From Chelatococcus sambhunathii (GTDB lineage: Bacteria > Pseudomonadota > Alphaproteobacteria > Rhizobiales > Methylopilaceae): a stretch of DNA of 64,000 bases. Shown piece by piece: positions 34,570 to 45,255 of the stretch (position 1 is its first letter; every line of letters begins with the position of its first letter). The stretch is taken from NCBI GenBank assembly GCA_031316315.1, contig JADBEO010000001.1:1-64000 (forward strand). The letters run 5' to 3'. The notes under the pieces are model-generated. The model had not been told where the DNA came from. It searched no databases and saw only the letters and a list, made by a program, of their open reading frames with translations. A program made the position numbers and the translations under genes.

Positions 34570-34904
34570 AGATTAACGGCGCGCAGGAGGCCGATCACGC
34601 CTTCCTGAGTCAGGTCATCCGTTCCGATGTGCCGTCGCTCACCGCGCCGTCGGGCAAGCATCTCAACGTGGCGGAGGTTCGACGCCACGAAGGCGCCACG
34701 AGCCATCTCCGCGTCCCGTTTGACCCGTCGGACGTAGTCTGCGTCCAAGTGCGACGCATCTGCTGGGAGCTGGGCCGCAAGCTTAATGCGGCGGCCCAGC
34801 TCACGTTCTTCGGCATGGGTGAGATAACGCACCTTCCGCTTGGAACGGGCGTCCTCGGCCCCGTCGTCGACAGGGATATCGACAGCGTCTTCGACGGCGT
34901 GTCG
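34551..34904 (-). pseudogene. truncated sigma-70/RpoH-like sigma factor remnant
   Basis: The minus strand encodes sigma-factor regions 1.2-2.2: YLTHAEERELGRRIKLAAQ and later SNLRHVEMLARRRGERR...DDLTQEGVIGLLRAVNLYDPARG. Homology stops abruptly after DPARG (34551), exactly where a functional factor continues with the region 2.3-2.4 helices (FSTYA...). The reading then becomes the antisense of the LysR gene. Only GTG 34832 is available as a start. Regions 3 and 4 are not found in the window. It is therefore a 3'-truncated gene, most likely broken when the phosphonate block joined here. Confidence 0.75.
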
Positions 34905-34938
34905 TCAAAGCGGAAGAGAGAGTGAGCGAGGAAGGCGT

Positions 34939-35012
34939 TGGCTGGGGGACCTGGATTCGAACCAGGACTAGCGGAGTCAGAGTCCGCGGTTCTACCGTTA
35001 AACTATCCCCCA
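34939..35012 (-). tRNA. tRNA-Gln (anticodon CUG)
   Basis: A complete 74-nt cloverleaf on the minus strand. The 7-bp acceptor stem is TGGGGGA/TCCCCCA, the anticodon arm GCGGA-CTCTGAC-TCCGC reads CUG, and the T-arm has GGTTCGAATCC. The CCA end is encoded. It lies 34 bp from the truncated sigma-factor remnant, a typical setting for an island edge. Confidence 0.95.
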
Positions 35013-35151
35013 GCAGGGGAATTCGTGAAAGCGCCGGGCTTCGCCCACGCGAGGCTTGGCCCACGCGAGCGGATCGCCGTTCCGGCGAGTCCGTCACGAA
35101 TGACGCTCTCCTAGCGGGTCCGGCTGTGAAGGGCAAGACCGGCGATCCGAG

Positions 35152-35182
35152 CTCGCGCGGCCGATCTCTCCGGCCGCGCGAG
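35152..35182. repeat. perfect 12-bp inverted repeat downstream of lldP
   Basis: Arms 35152-35163 and 35171-35182 flank a 7-nt loop, 26 bp past the lldP stop when read leftward. No T-tract follows on the minus strand, so intrinsic termination would be weak, but 3'-end protection is plausible. Confidence 0.6.
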
Positions 35183-35207
35183 GCGGCCGGAGAGGCCTTG
35201 TCTTGCG

Positions 35208-36890
<1,683 letters not shown>

Positions 36891-37199
36891 GAGAGCGCTC
36901 TCCTGGGCGACTGTTCTTATTGGGCTCGTTCGCCGCGCGACCGGCGCGAAGCCGATCCGGCCGTAGCGGCGGAAGGTAGGTCAACACGGCCGCGTTACTC
37001 TCGTTTCCGTGATCTTATCCAGAGATTTTTTCGTGCATGCGCAGCGGTTCGCCTTGGAAGCGCCGCATGAGCGCAAGGCTCGTCGGCCGGCGCGCCTTGC
37101 GGGAGCGGTCGCCGCTGGTACACTCCCCAACGACACATTCATAAAAATGGGCCTCGCCGCCGTCGCACGAGATGGCGCTCAGCGCCCGAGGAAACGAAC
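36891..37199. other. 309-bp divergent intergenic region
   Basis: Promoters of lldP (leftward) and ppx (rightward) should be here. A loose promoter-like pair TTGCGG (37097) and TACACT (37119) spaced by 16 bp faces ppx. No small gene or operator is convincing. Confidence 0.4.
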
Positions 37200-38315
37200 T
37201 TGACCGAGTCTGCCGCGCCCCTCGCGGACGCCGGATCGTCGCAGTCAGCGCTTGGGGCCGCCGGACTGTATGCGGCCCGCCGGCCTAGCGACGAAGCCCG
37301 CGAGTCGCGCGCCGCGGTCGCCACCTATGCGGCGCTCGACCTCGGCACCAACAACTGTCGTCTGCTGGTCGCCCGGCCCGACCGGGAGCGCGGATTCCGC
37401 GTCGTCGATTCGTTTTCCCGGATCGTGCGGCTCGGGGAGGGCCTCGCCCACACCGGTCGGCTATCCGAGGACGCCATCGGCCGCGCCGTCCAGGCGCTCG
37501 GCGTGTGCCGGGACAAGATGGCGGCGCGCGGCGTGTCGCGGGCGAGGCTGATCGCGACCGAGGCGTGCCGGCAGGCGTCGAACGGCGAGGATTTCCTGAG
37601 CCGAGTCCGCGACGAGACCGGGCTCGAGCTCGAGATCATCGACCGCGCGACCGAGGCCCGGCTCGCGGCCGCCGGCTGCGCCTCGCTCGCCGATCCCGCC
37701 GCCGGCGGCGTCATCCTGTTCGACATCGGCGGCGGCTCGTCCGAGGTCGTCTGGCTGGAGCGCAAGAACGGGAACGGCGCCGGGCCGCTCTCGATGCGCG
37801 CATGGGTCTCCCTGCCGGTCGGGGTCGTGACGCTCGCCGAGCGCTATGGTGGGGAAAAGGTCTCGACCGAAGTCTTCGAACTCATGGTGGCGGAGGTCGA
37901 AGGGCTGCTCGACGCCTTTCCTGAACGCGACGTGCTCGCGGCCGGGCTCAAGGACATCCATTTCCTCGGGACGTCCGGCACGGTGACGACGATCGCGGGC
38001 GTCCATCTCGGCCTGCCGCGCTACGAACGGCGGCTGGTCGACGGTCAGTGGATGGCGGCGAACGACGTCACCCGTGTCGTCGAGAGCCTGAAGGAGATGT
38101 CCTACGACCAGCGCTGCCAGAACCCCTGCATCGGACCCGACAGGGCCGATCTGGTGCTCGCGGGATGCGCGGTGCTCGAGGCGATCCGGCGCGCCTTCCC
38201 GGTCGCGCGGCTGCGGGTCGCCGATCGCGGGCTGCGGGAGGGCATCCTGGTCGAGCTGATGCGCGCGGACGGCGTCTGGCGGCGGCGGGGCCCGCGCCGG
38301 CGCGGTCGACGGTGA
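37200..38315 (+). CDS. ppx: Ppx/GppA family exopolyphosphatase/guanosine pentaphosphatase
   Basis: A 371-residue phosphatase of the actin-like ATPase fold. The P-loop-like [17 protein letters not shown] is at residues about 42-58, [15 protein letters not shown] follows, and [14 protein letters not shown] is the second nucleotide-binding motif. [14 protein letters not shown] completes the core. It lacks the C-terminal HD-like domain of the long forms. A TTG at 37200 behind CGAGGAAA is used, as no ATG or GTG fits the frame. The first 40 residues are poorly conserved. It is translationally coupled (GTGA) to rlmE, a linkage common in alphaproteobacteria. Confidence 0.92.
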   Translation: MTESAAPLADAGSSQSALGAAGLYAARRPSDEARESRAAVATYAALDLGTNNCRLLVARPDRERGFRVVDSFSRIVRLGEGLAHTGRLSEDAIGRAVQALGVCRDKMAARGVSRARLIATEACRQASNGEDFLSRVRDETGLELEIIDRATEARLAAAGCASLADPAAGGVILFDIGGGSSEVVWLERKNGNGAGPLSMRAWVSLPVGVVTLAERYGGEKVSTEVFELMVAEVEGLLDAFPERDVLAAGLKDIHFLGTSGTVTTIAGVHLGLPRYERRLVDGQWMAANDVTRVVESLKEMSYDQRCQNPCIGPDRADLVLAGCAVLEAIRRAFPVARLRVADRGLREGILVELMRADGVWRRRGPRRRGRR

Positions 38316-39028
38316 GCCGCAAGCCCGGGGGCGGAGGCGGCGCGGCCGCCGGAGGCGGGGCCGGCCGGGGCCTCGAGGTCCGCGTCCGCACCGCCCGCAA
38401 GCGCAGCCACGCCTCGACGCTGTGGCTGAACCGGCAGCTCAACGACCCCTACGTTCAGGCCGCCAAGCGCGAGGGTTTTCGCTCGCGCGCGGCCTATAAG
38501 CTGCTCGAGATCGACGAGAAAAAGAAGCTGCTGAAGCCGAATCAGCGGATCGTCGATCTCGGCGCCGCGCCCGGCGGCTGGAGCCAGATCGCGGCCGAGC
38601 GTTCGGGCTCGGCGGAAGGACGCGGAAAGGTCGTCGCGATCGACCTGCTCGAGATCGAGCCGATCCCCGGCGTCGACTTCTTCCAGCTCGACTTCCTCGA
38701 CGACAAGGCGCCGGACCTGCTCAAGGAGCGGCTCGGCGGTCCCGCCGACCTCGTGCTGTCCGACATGGCGGCGAACACGATCGGCCACCGCAAGACCGAC
38801 CATCTGCGCATCGTCGCGCTGGTCGAGGCGGCGGCGCTGTTCGCCTCGGAGGTGCTCGCCCCCGGAGGGGCCTTCCTCGCCAAGGTGTTCCAGGGCGGCA
38901 CCGAAGGCGACCTGCTGGCGGCGCTCAAGCGCGACTTCGCCAAGGTCGAACACATCAAGCCGCCGGCGAGCCGGAAGGATTCTTCGGAGCTCTACGTCCT
39001 CGCCACAGGATTCCGGGGAGCGGCATGA
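38312..39028 (+). CDS. rlmE: 23S rRNA (uridine2552-2'-O)-methyltransferase RlmE (FtsJ)
   Basis: A 238-residue Rossmann methyltransferase acting on the ribosomal A-loop. The K-D-K-E catalytic tetrad is in [33 protein letters not shown] and [11 protein letters not shown]. The SAM loop is [15 protein letters not shown]. The start is a GTG overlapping the ppx stop. A glycine-rich N-terminal extension of about 20 residues precedes the core, followed by the conserved [23 protein letters not shown]. Its own stop overlaps the next small gene by 4 bp. Confidence 0.96.
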   Translation: MSRKPGGGGGAAAGGGAGRGLEVRVRTARKRSHASTLWLNRQLNDPYVQAAKREGFRSRAAYKLLEIDEKKKLLKPNQRIVDLGAAPGGWSQIAAERSGSAEGRGKVVAIDLLEIEPIPGVDFFQLDFLDDKAPDLLKERLGGPADLVLSDMAANTIGHRKTDHLRIVALVEAAALFASEVLAPGGAFLAKVFQGGTEGDLLAALKRDFAKVEHIKPPASRKDSSELYVLATGFRGAA

Positions 39029-39303
39029 CCACGTCGCGCCTCCAGTTCGACGACATGATGATCTCGCAGGAGGAGCAGTTCTCGCTCGGCGTCGAGCGTA
39101 CGACGGGCGTGCATTACATCTCGGTCTCAGTCGCCGCGCAGATGGTGGATTACGAGGAGTATTTCGAGCTGACCGAGGAGGAGTTCTTCCGCCTGCTCGA
39201 CGACCCCGAGGCCGGGCAGGCGCTCGCGCGCCGCTGCCGCGACGGGCAGGAGGACGCGCGGCTGTTCCGCAGGCCCGGCGGGCCGGGCGGACCGGCTACT
39301 TGA
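39025..39303 (+). CDS. small acidic conserved protein, coupled to rlmE
   Basis: A 92-residue product, rich in Glu/Asp in its middle ([24 protein letters not shown]). The ATG overlaps the rlmE stop, so synthesis is coupled to the methyltransferase. No family is recognised. The composition could suit an RNA-mimic or protein-binding adaptor, but that is speculation. Its last 8 bp overlap the convergent sodC gene. Confidence 0.72.
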   Translation: MTTSRLQFDDMMISQEEQFSLGVERTTGVHYISVSVAAQMVDYEEYFELTEEEFFRLLDDPEAGQALARRCRDGQEDARLFRRPGGPGGPAT

Positions 39304-39796
39304 TCGCGGCGCAGGCGACGCGGTCGCCGGCCTTGCCGATCGGCTGGGAGACGTGGTCGTCCTTGTCGGCGTGGATGATCAGCGCGCTGCCGTTCTGGTC
39401 CTTCAGTGCGTCAAGCTTGATCAGGTTGGTGAAAAGCCCCGCCTGGGCCGAACCGTCCGGCAGCGCGATGAGGTTCGGCAGGTCGCCCGGCTCCGGGCCG
39501 TTGGGGTTCAGGAGGCCGTGCTTGCCCTCGGCGTGGCCGGCGTGCGCGCCGGACTTCTTGTACTGGCCGACGTCCGAGCAATCGGCGGTTTCGTGGAAGT
39601 GCAGGCCGTGCTTGCCGGCGGTGAGGCCGCCGGGCTGGACTTCGATGTCGATCAGCACGCCCGTCGGAGCCTCCGTCAGCGTGACGTCGCCGATCTTCTT
39701 GCCGTCCTTCCCCAGTATCTCGTAGGTGTCGGCGGCGAGCGCGGCGGCCGGCGACAGGACGGCGGCGCAGAGCGCGGCGGCGAAGATGCGGTTCAT
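39296..39796 (-). CDS. sodC: periplasmic Cu,Zn superoxide dismutase SodC
   Basis: A 166-residue precursor. The signal peptide MNRIFAAALCAAVLSPAAALA starts at the ATG at 39796. Copper and zinc ligands are visible in GLHFHETADCSDVG, the His-rich HAGHAEGKHG and IIHADKDDH; Cys57-like and Cys near the C-terminus (VACAAIK) form the structural disulfide. It dismutates superoxide in the periplasm. The catalytic Arg/Lys loop near the end is shorter than in E. coli (GKAGDRVAC) but complete. Confidence 0.97.
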   Translation of the reverse strand: MNRIFAAALCAAVLSPAAALAADTYEILGKDGKKIGDVTLTEAPTGVLIDIEVQPGGLTAGKHGLHFHETADCSDVGQYKKSGAHAGHAEGKHGLLNPNGPEPGDLPNLIALPDGSAQAGLFTNLIKLDALKDQNGSALIIHADKDDHVSQPIGKAGDRVACAAIK

Positions 39797-39928
39797 GAGA
39801 CGACTCCGGTTCACGGTTCTGTCTTCGGCGCCCCGAAATGCGGACGCCCGCGTCCGCCTGGGGAATGCGCCCGGGGCGGCGAGGGTTCCCGTGGCGGCGC
39901 CCGATTGGCGCCGCCGGACGCCATCGTG

Positions 39929-40855
39929 ATGGACGAGCGCCGCCCCGGCCCGCCCGGCCCGCTGCGCGAGGCGACCGTCGCCGCCGCCTTCGAGGCTTCG
40001 GGCCACGGGCTGCACACCGCGAAGCCCGTGACGGTTCGCGTGTCGCCGGCGCCGGCCGCTCACGGCGTCGTCTTCCGGCGGCGGCTGAAAGGCGCCGCGC
40101 ACGACGTTCCGGCGCTGTGGCCGAACCGTCGCTCGCGGCCGCTCTGCACGGCGCTTCAGGTCGGCGAGGGGCCGCTGGTGCGTACGGTGGAGCATCTGCT
40201 CGCGGCGCTCTCCGCGGCCGCCATCGACAACGCTCTGGTGGAGCTCGACGCCGAGGAGCTGCCGATCCTCGACGGCAGCGCCGAGCCGTGGTGCGCGCTG
40301 ATCGAGCAGGCGGGCCGCGTCGAGCAGGACCGCCGGCGCCGCTACATCCGCATCCGCAAACGGGTGCGCTATCAGCACGGCGTCCACAAGCAGACCGCCG
40401 AGCCGGCGCCCGAGTTCCGGATCTACTCGGCGGTGACGCTCTCGCATTTCGGGCAGCTGCGCTGGGAGGGCAGGATCGACGCGCAAAGCTTCCGGCGCGA
40501 GCTCGCCGCTTCGCGCAGTTTTGGGCGCCTAAAGTGGGCGCTGCCGGGAAAGATCGTGGGCTTCTTTCGGCGCGAACCGGTGCTGCGGGGCGCGCATGCG
40601 GGGAACACGGCTGCGCTCTGGGGCAAGGACGCGATCGGGGGATTGCGGTTCCCCGACGAGCCGGTCCGCCACCGCGCGCTCGACCTTGTCGGGGACCTCG
40701 CGCTCGCCGGCATGCCGATCGTCGGCAAGATGATCGCGATCCGCCCAGGCCACGAGCACAATTACGGCCTGCTCGAGGCGCTCATGAAGACGCCCGACGC
40801 CTGGGACGTCGTCAGCTATGACGAGACCGGCAAGCCGACCCGCCGGCCGGGCTGA
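39929..40855 (+). CDS. LpxC-like UDP-3-O-acyl-GlcNAc deacetylase (paralogue)
   Basis: A 308-residue zinc amidase-like protein of the LpxC family. Motifs match the lipid A enzyme: ASGHGLHTAKPVTVRV at the N-terminus, the zinc/base motif TVEHLLAALSA, PILDGSAEPWC, GLRFPDEPVRHRALDLVGDLALAG (zinc His and Asp) and the catalytic His in GHEHNYGLLEAL. It is longer in loops and carries a basic stretch RRRRYIRIRKRVRY. The usual lpxC sits after ftsZ in this order, so this copy, isolated next to sodC, is probably a second, divergent form. It may act on a modified lipid A precursor. Confidence 0.85.
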   Translation: MDERRPGPPGPLREATVAAAFEASGHGLHTAKPVTVRVSPAPAAHGVVFRRRLKGAAHDVPALWPNRRSRPLCTALQVGEGPLVRTVEHLLAALSAAAIDNALVELDAEELPILDGSAEPWCALIEQAGRVEQDRRRRYIRIRKRVRYQHGVHKQTAEPAPEFRIYSAVTLSHFGQLRWEGRIDAQSFRRELAASRSFGRLKWALPGKIVGFFRREPVLRGAHAGNTAALWGKDAIGGLRFPDEPVRHRALDLVGDLALAGMPIVGKMIAIRPGHEHNYGLLEALMKTPDAWDVVSYDETGKPTRRPG

Positions 40856-40967
40856 GCGAGCATAAAGATCTATCCGCAAACGCAACTAGGTATTGCTACG
40901 AATCTGTTCAGCAATTTCTACGTGCTCTATTTTTGAGGCTGCGGGGTCCAGTTCACAAGGCAATTCC

Positions 40968-41705
40968 ATGGCATCGAAATGGGCTGTCGGGGCTGTCGGC
41001 GGCGCCGCGGTAGTACTGGTTGCGCTTTTCACCGAACCAGGAAATCCGGCCCGAAGTTACTATTCCTTCATTAGCTCAAATATCGGCATGGCAGCCCTAT
41101 TTGGATGGATCTTCCGCCTGATGTTGATCACCGTTGTAGGCGCGGTGTGGGTATTGTGGAACAATGAAACTGTTTCACTCAAAGCGTTTCAGCTTGGCAT
41201 AGCAGCTCCCGCTGCTTTGGCAGCTTTGCTTGGAATACAGGCGAACACAAAATCATCCGATGTTCCGCTTCAGGTTCAGCAAAAAGAGGTTCTATTCGAC
41301 GCCTTTTGGGCTGGCGTCCAAGGTAAGGCGATATCAGTAGCGGGTATCGGGGAGATAGCCTCACAAAACGCGGGTTCAGACGAGTCTCAGCAAGCGACGT
41401 CGAGCATCATCGAAAGATTTTCCGGAGCGAACAGACGTTCGGCTAGTGACGCGCTCTCGCAAATCTGGATTGAGCAAAGTCAGGATCGAGCGTCCATCGT
41501 CAACCAGCTGTTTTCTGCTATATTGCCAGCCAGTGATCAGTACGGATATCGCGTTAATCTATATATTGTAAGGACGCTCGGCATACTGGGCCAAAAATGG
41601 AATGGAAGTGAACAGCAGAAAGAGAAACTGAAAAGCCTCAAATCAATTTTCAATAATGATCAGACAATGAATTATTGGGTAGATCGCGCTGTTGCAAACG
41701 CATGA
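40968..41705 (+). CDS. orphan membrane protein, likely horizontally acquired
   Basis: A 245-residue product of unknown function with three predicted membrane helices near its N-terminus (WAVGAVGGAAVVLVALF, GMAALFGWIFRLMLITVVGAVWVLW, and AFQLGIAAPAALAALLGI) and a cytoplasmic helical tail of about 140 residues. Base composition is visibly AT-richer than both neighbours (codons AAA, ATA, TAT, TTT in plenty). This suggests recent transfer. The ATG at 40968 has AAGG upstream. It sits alone between lpxC and the MFS gene. Confidence 0.75.
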   Translation: MASKWAVGAVGGAAVVLVALFTEPGNPARSYYSFISSNIGMAALFGWIFRLMLITVVGAVWVLWNNETVSLKAFQLGIAAPAALAALLGIQANTKSSDVPLQVQQKEVLFDAFWAGVQGKAISVAGIGEIASQNAGSDESQQATSSIIERFSGANRRSASDALSQIWIEQSQDRASIVNQLFSAILPASDQYGYRVNLYIVRTLGILGQKWNGSEQQKEKLKSLKSIFNNDQTMNYWVDRAVANA

Positions 41706-41731
41706 TTCGATGCAATTTCTGATGTCTAGCG

Positions 41732-43180
41732 TCAGCCCCGTTCCCGCGCCGCCGTCACGGGGTCCGGCCGTGGGGCGACGTGGCCGGAGACCTGCTCGCC
41801 GGCGTCGGGGGCGAGCCGCAGGAAGACCAGCACCGACGACGCCGAGATCAGCCCGATCGCGAGGAAGGCGATCGGAAAGTCGCCGGCCTGGAGCGCCGTT
41901 CCGCCGCGCGCCGCGAGGATCGATTCGAGGCCGAGCGCGGCGACGCTGACCCCGACCGACAGCGACAGCTGCTGGGCGACGCTCGCGAGGCTGGTGGCGG
42001 CGCTCATGCGGGCGGGATCGATGTCGGCGTAGGAGAGGGCGTTCACCGAGGTGAACTGCAGCGAGCGGAAGAAGCCGCCGACGAGCAGGGCGCCGAGCAT
42101 CACGAGCGATGGCGTCGCGGGCGTGAACAGCGCCGGCGCCGTCATCAGCGCCGCGGCGATGAGGGCGTTCACGATCATCGTCGTGCGGAAGCCGAAGCGC
42201 TGCAGGATAGGCTTCGCCGTGAACTTCATGACGAGCGCGCCGAGCGCGGAGGCGAAGGTCAGCATGCCCGACTGGAAGGCGGTGAGGCCGAATCCGATCT
42301 GCAGCATCAGCGGCAGCAGGAAGGGCGCGGCGCCGATGCCGACGCGGAACAGCGAGCCGCCGACGATGGCCGCCCGGAAGGTCGAGATTCCGAACAGCCT
42401 CAGGTCGAGGATCGGGTGCTCCGTGCGCGCCGCGTGGCGCGTATAGGCCCACAGCGACAGCGCGCCGACCGCGAGGATCACGCCGGCGACCCAGTGGGGC
42501 AGGGCATCGAGGCCAAGCGCGGTCGAGCCGGACACGACAGCCGCGAGGCCGAAGCCCGACAGCAGGAATCCGGACGTGTCGAACGGCGTCCGCTCCTCTT
42601 CCTTCAGGTCCGGAATGTAGAGCGTGGCGAGCACGAGCCCGAGCGCCGCGATCGGCAGGTTGATCCAGAAGATCCAGCGCCAGGAGAAATATGTGGTGAT
42701 GAAGCCGCCGACCGGCGGCCCGAGCACCGGGCCGATCAAAGCGGGGATCGTCAGCCAGGCGAGCGAGCCGACGAGTTCCGACTTCGGAACGGTCCGCAGG
42801 ATGACCAGCCTGCCCACCGGCACCATCATCGCGCCGCCCAGTCCCTGGACGATGCGCGAGGCCACGATCTCCGGCATGGACTGCGAGAAGCCCGCGAGCG
42901 CAGAGCCGAGCGCGAAGGTCGCGATCGCCGCCCGGAAGACGAGCCGCGCTCCGAGCCGGTCGGCGAGCCAGCCGGAGACGGGGATGAAGATGGCGAGGCT
43001 CAGCAGATAGGACGTCAGCGCGAGCTTGAGGTCGATTGGGTCTTCGTTCAGTTCGCGCGCAATCGCGGGCAGCGCCGTCGAGAGAACCGTCGAATCGAGG
43101 TTCTCCATAAACAGGGCGCAGGCGACGATCAGGGGGACGAGGATACGCGCTGGAACGCGGGTGTTCGGAAAGGTCGGCAT
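41732..43180 (-). CDS. MFS multidrug exporter (DHA2/EmrB-QacA type)
   Basis: A 482-residue drug:H+ antiporter with 12 to 14 helices. The first helix carries FMENLDSTVLSTALPAIARELN (motif D1), the loop 2-3 motif is GWLADRLGARLVF, and motif C is IGPVLGPPVGGFITTYFSWRWIFWINLPI. The start is the ATG at 43180. Upstream in-frame sequence lacks a ribosome binding site and contains the palindromic repeat. Substrates are probably amphipathic drugs or antibiotics. No TetR- or MarR-type regulator is adjacent. Confidence 0.93.
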   Translation of the reverse strand: MPTFPNTRVPARILVPLIVACALFMENLDSTVLSTALPAIARELNEDPIDLKLALTSYLLSLAIFIPVSGWLADRLGARLVFRAAIATFALGSALAGFSQSMPEIVASRIVQGLGGAMMVPVGRLVILRTVPKSELVGSLAWLTIPALIGPVLGPPVGGFITTYFSWRWIFWINLPIAALGLVLATLYIPDLKEEERTPFDTSGFLLSGFGLAAVVSGSTALGLDALPHWVAGVILAVGALSLWAYTRHAARTEHPILDLRLFGISTFRAAIVGGSLFRVGIGAAPFLLPLMLQIGFGLTAFQSGMLTFASALGALVMKFTAKPILQRFGFRTTMIVNALIAAALMTAPALFTPATPSLVMLGALLVGGFFRSLQFTSVNALSYADIDPARMSAATSLASVAQQLSLSVGVSVAALGLESILAARGGTALQAGDFPIAFLAIGLISASSVLVFLRLAPDAGEQVSGHVAPRPDPVTAARERG

Positions 43181-43231
43181 GAGGATGAGCGGGATATAGG
43201 GGCTTGGACGCCGGAACGCGAGCGGGCGAGC

Positions 43232-43341
43232 CGTCATCCCGGCCGAAGCGGCGCGAACCGCGTAGAGCCGGGATCGCGTCCAGGAAGATGCGCCCGACCT
43301 GAAGACGATCCCGGCTCTCGCTTCGCTCGGCCGGGATGACG
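43232..43341. repeat. nested palindromic repeat element
   Basis: Two nested inverted repeats form a 110-bp cruciform-like unit between the divergent MFS and guaB genes. The outer arms are 43232-43246 and 43327-43341 (15 bp); the inner arms are 43264-43276 and 43306-43318 (13 bp), all perfect. The arms contain the TCCCGG core also found at 5992 and 6079. It may be a miniature mobile or structural repeat. The rest of 43181-43504 holds the two promoters and nothing else recognisable. Confidence 0.8.
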
Positions 43342-43504
43342 CTTGATCGGGGCGGCATTGCGCGGATCGCTGATTTGCGCAGCCTTTCCCCCGTGCTAAA
43401 GGTCCGCGCCAACTTCCCCCATGGGCGCGGCCGCCGCGCGGCAGGGGCCGGACGCCGACGGGCGGCGCCGGGCGCATTTCGCGCACCCGAACGAGGAGGT
43501 CGGC

Positions 43505-45001
43505 ATGGCCGGGATCGAGAACTACGGTCTGGTGACGGAAGCGCTCACCTTCGACGACGTGCTGCTCCGGCCGGGCCTGTCGGAAGTCATGCCGGGCGAG
43601 GCGGACCTCCGCTCCCGCGTCACCCGCACGATCTCGCTCAACATCCCGATCCTGTCCTCAGCGATGGATACGGTGACGGAGGCGCGCCTCGCCATCGCCA
43701 TGGCGCAGGCCGGTGGCATCGGCGTCGTCCACCGCAACCTCGATCCCGACCAGCAGGCCGCGCAGGTCCGCCAGGTCAAGAAGTTCGAGAGCGGCATGGT
43801 GGTGAACCCTGTCACCATCGCCCCGAAGGCGACGCTGGCCGAAGCCTTCCAGCTCATGCGCTCCAACAACATCTCCGGCATTCCGGTCGTCGAGGACGGC
43901 GTGAACGGGCGGCCCGGCCGCCTCGTCGGCATTCTCACCAACCGCGACGTGCGCTTCGCGACCAATCCGAACCAGCCGGTCTCGGAGCTCATGACGCACG
44001 AGAACCTCGTCACGGTGCATGAGGGGGTGAGCCAGGACGAGGCCAAGCGTCTGCTGCACGCCCACCGCATCGAGAAGCTGCTGGTGGTCGACGACGACTA
44101 TCGCTGCGTCGGGCTGATCACCGTGAAGGACATCGAGAAGGCGGTCGCCAATCCGAACGCCAACAAGGACGCGCAGGGGCGCCTCAGGGTGGCTGCGGCG
44201 ACCACTGTCGGCGACAAGGGTTTCGGTCGCGCCGAAGCGCTGATCGACGCCGGCTGCGACCTCGTCGTTGTCGACACCGCCCACGGCCACTCGCAGCACG
44301 TGCTCGACGTCGTCACCCGCATCAAGCGCATCTCGAATGAGGTGCAGATCGTCGCCGGCAACGTCGCGACCGGCGACGCCACGCGCGCGCTGATCGACGC
44401 CGGCGCTGACGCCATCAAGGTCGGCATCGGGCCGGGCTCGATCTGCACCACCCGCATCGTGGCGGGCGTCGGCGTGCCCCAGCTCACCGCCATCATGGAG
44501 GCGGTCGAGGTCGCCAGGCGCGAGGACGTGCCGGTGATCGCGGACGGCGGCATCAAGTTCTCGGGCGATCTCGCCAAGGCCATCGCCGCCGGCGCGGACG
44601 CGGCGATGGTCGGATCGCTGCTCGCCGGCACCGACGAGAGCCCCGGCGAGGTCTACCTCTACCAAGGCCGCTCCTATAAGTCGTATCGCGGCATGGGCTC
44701 GGTCGGCGCGATGGCGCAGGGCTCGGCCGACCGCTACTTCCAGGCCGAGGTCAACGACCGCCTGAAACTCGTGCCGGAAGGCATCGAGGGTCAGGTTCCC
44801 TACAAGGGTCCGGTCGGCGGCGTGCTCCACCAGCTCGCAGGCGGGCTCAGGGCGGCGATGGGCTATGTCGGCGCCGCGACGATCCAGGAGCTGCACCAGA
44901 AGGCGAGCTTCGTGCGCATCTCCGGCGCCTCGCTGCGCGAGAGCCACGTCCACGACGTGACCATCACCCGCGAGAGCCCGAACTATCCGAGCGTGGCCTA
45001 G
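43505..45001 (+). CDS. guaB: IMP dehydrogenase GuaB
   Basis: A 498-residue enzyme oxidising IMP to XMP with NAD+, the first committed step of GMP synthesis. The TIM-barrel has [16 protein letters not shown] at its start, catalytic Cys314 in [13 protein letters not shown], and the flap region [10 protein letters not shown]. Two CBS domains are inserted at about residues 95-205 (e.g. [13 protein letters not shown]). The ATG at 43505 follows GAGGAGG. guaA is found at 49766, with methyltransferase and accessory genes between, as is usual in the order. Confidence 0.98.
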   Translation: MAGIENYGLVTEALTFDDVLLRPGLSEVMPGEADLRSRVTRTISLNIPILSSAMDTVTEARLAIAMAQAGGIGVVHRNLDPDQQAAQVRQVKKFESGMVVNPVTIAPKATLAEAFQLMRSNNISGIPVVEDGVNGRPGRLVGILTNRDVRFATNPNQPVSELMTHENLVTVHEGVSQDEAKRLLHAHRIEKLLVVDDDYRCVGLITVKDIEKAVANPNANKDAQGRLRVAAATTVGDKGFGRAEALIDAGCDLVVVDTAHGHSQHVLDVVTRIKRISNEVQIVAGNVATGDATRALIDAGADAIKVGIGPGSICTTRIVAGVGVPQLTAIMEAVEVARREDVPVIADGGIKFSGDLAKAIAAGADAAMVGSLLAGTDESPGEVYLYQGRSYKSYRGMGSVGAMAQGSADRYFQAEVNDRLKLVPEGIEGQVPYKGPVGGVLHQLAGGLRAAMGYVGAATIQELHQKASFVRISGASLRESHVHDVTITRESPNYPSVA

Positions 45002-45033
45002 CTTGGTAGGCTGTCGCGCTCTGGAGCAGCGCG

Positions 45034-45255
45034 ATGGCCGTTCGCAAATCGAAACACGAGGTCGGCGAGACGCTTGAGCGGCTGGCCGCGAGCACTAAGC
45101 CTCGCGGCGTCGTCGGCGCGGCGCAAGCGCGCGGCGCCGGGAAGATGATGTCGGTTTCGGAACGGCTTGCTTTCGCCGACGCCATCCGTTCGCGCACCAG
45201 GCCCACGAACGAAGACTCCACCGATCTGATCCGGCGCGACCGCGACGAACAATGA
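45034..45255 (+). CDS. VapB-type antitoxin (putative)
   Basis: A 73-residue basic protein whose stop overlaps the start of the PIN toxin gene by 4 bp, the normal antitoxin-toxin order. An N-terminal DNA-binding segment would be MAVRKSKHEVGETLERLAAS; the C-terminal half (FADAIRSRTRPTNEDSTDLIRRDRDE) should wrap the toxin. No named DNA-binding family is certain. The assignment rests mainly on operon position and size. Confidence 0.72.
   Translation: MAVRKSKHEVGETLERLAASTKPRGVVGAAQARGAGKMMSVSERLAFADAIRSRTRPTNEDSTDLIRRDRDEQ

Noticed and set aside
34939-35012. Attachment-site direct repeat of the tRNA-Gln 3' end
   Set aside because: No second copy of the tRNA 3' end was noticed in the window, and no integrase gene is present, so island insertion at the tRNA itself is not claimed.
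41780-43339. Long plus-strand reading antisense to the MFS exporter
   Set aside because: Dominated by Arg/Asp/Glu repeats mirrored from the hydrophobic transporter; no start signal or family motif.
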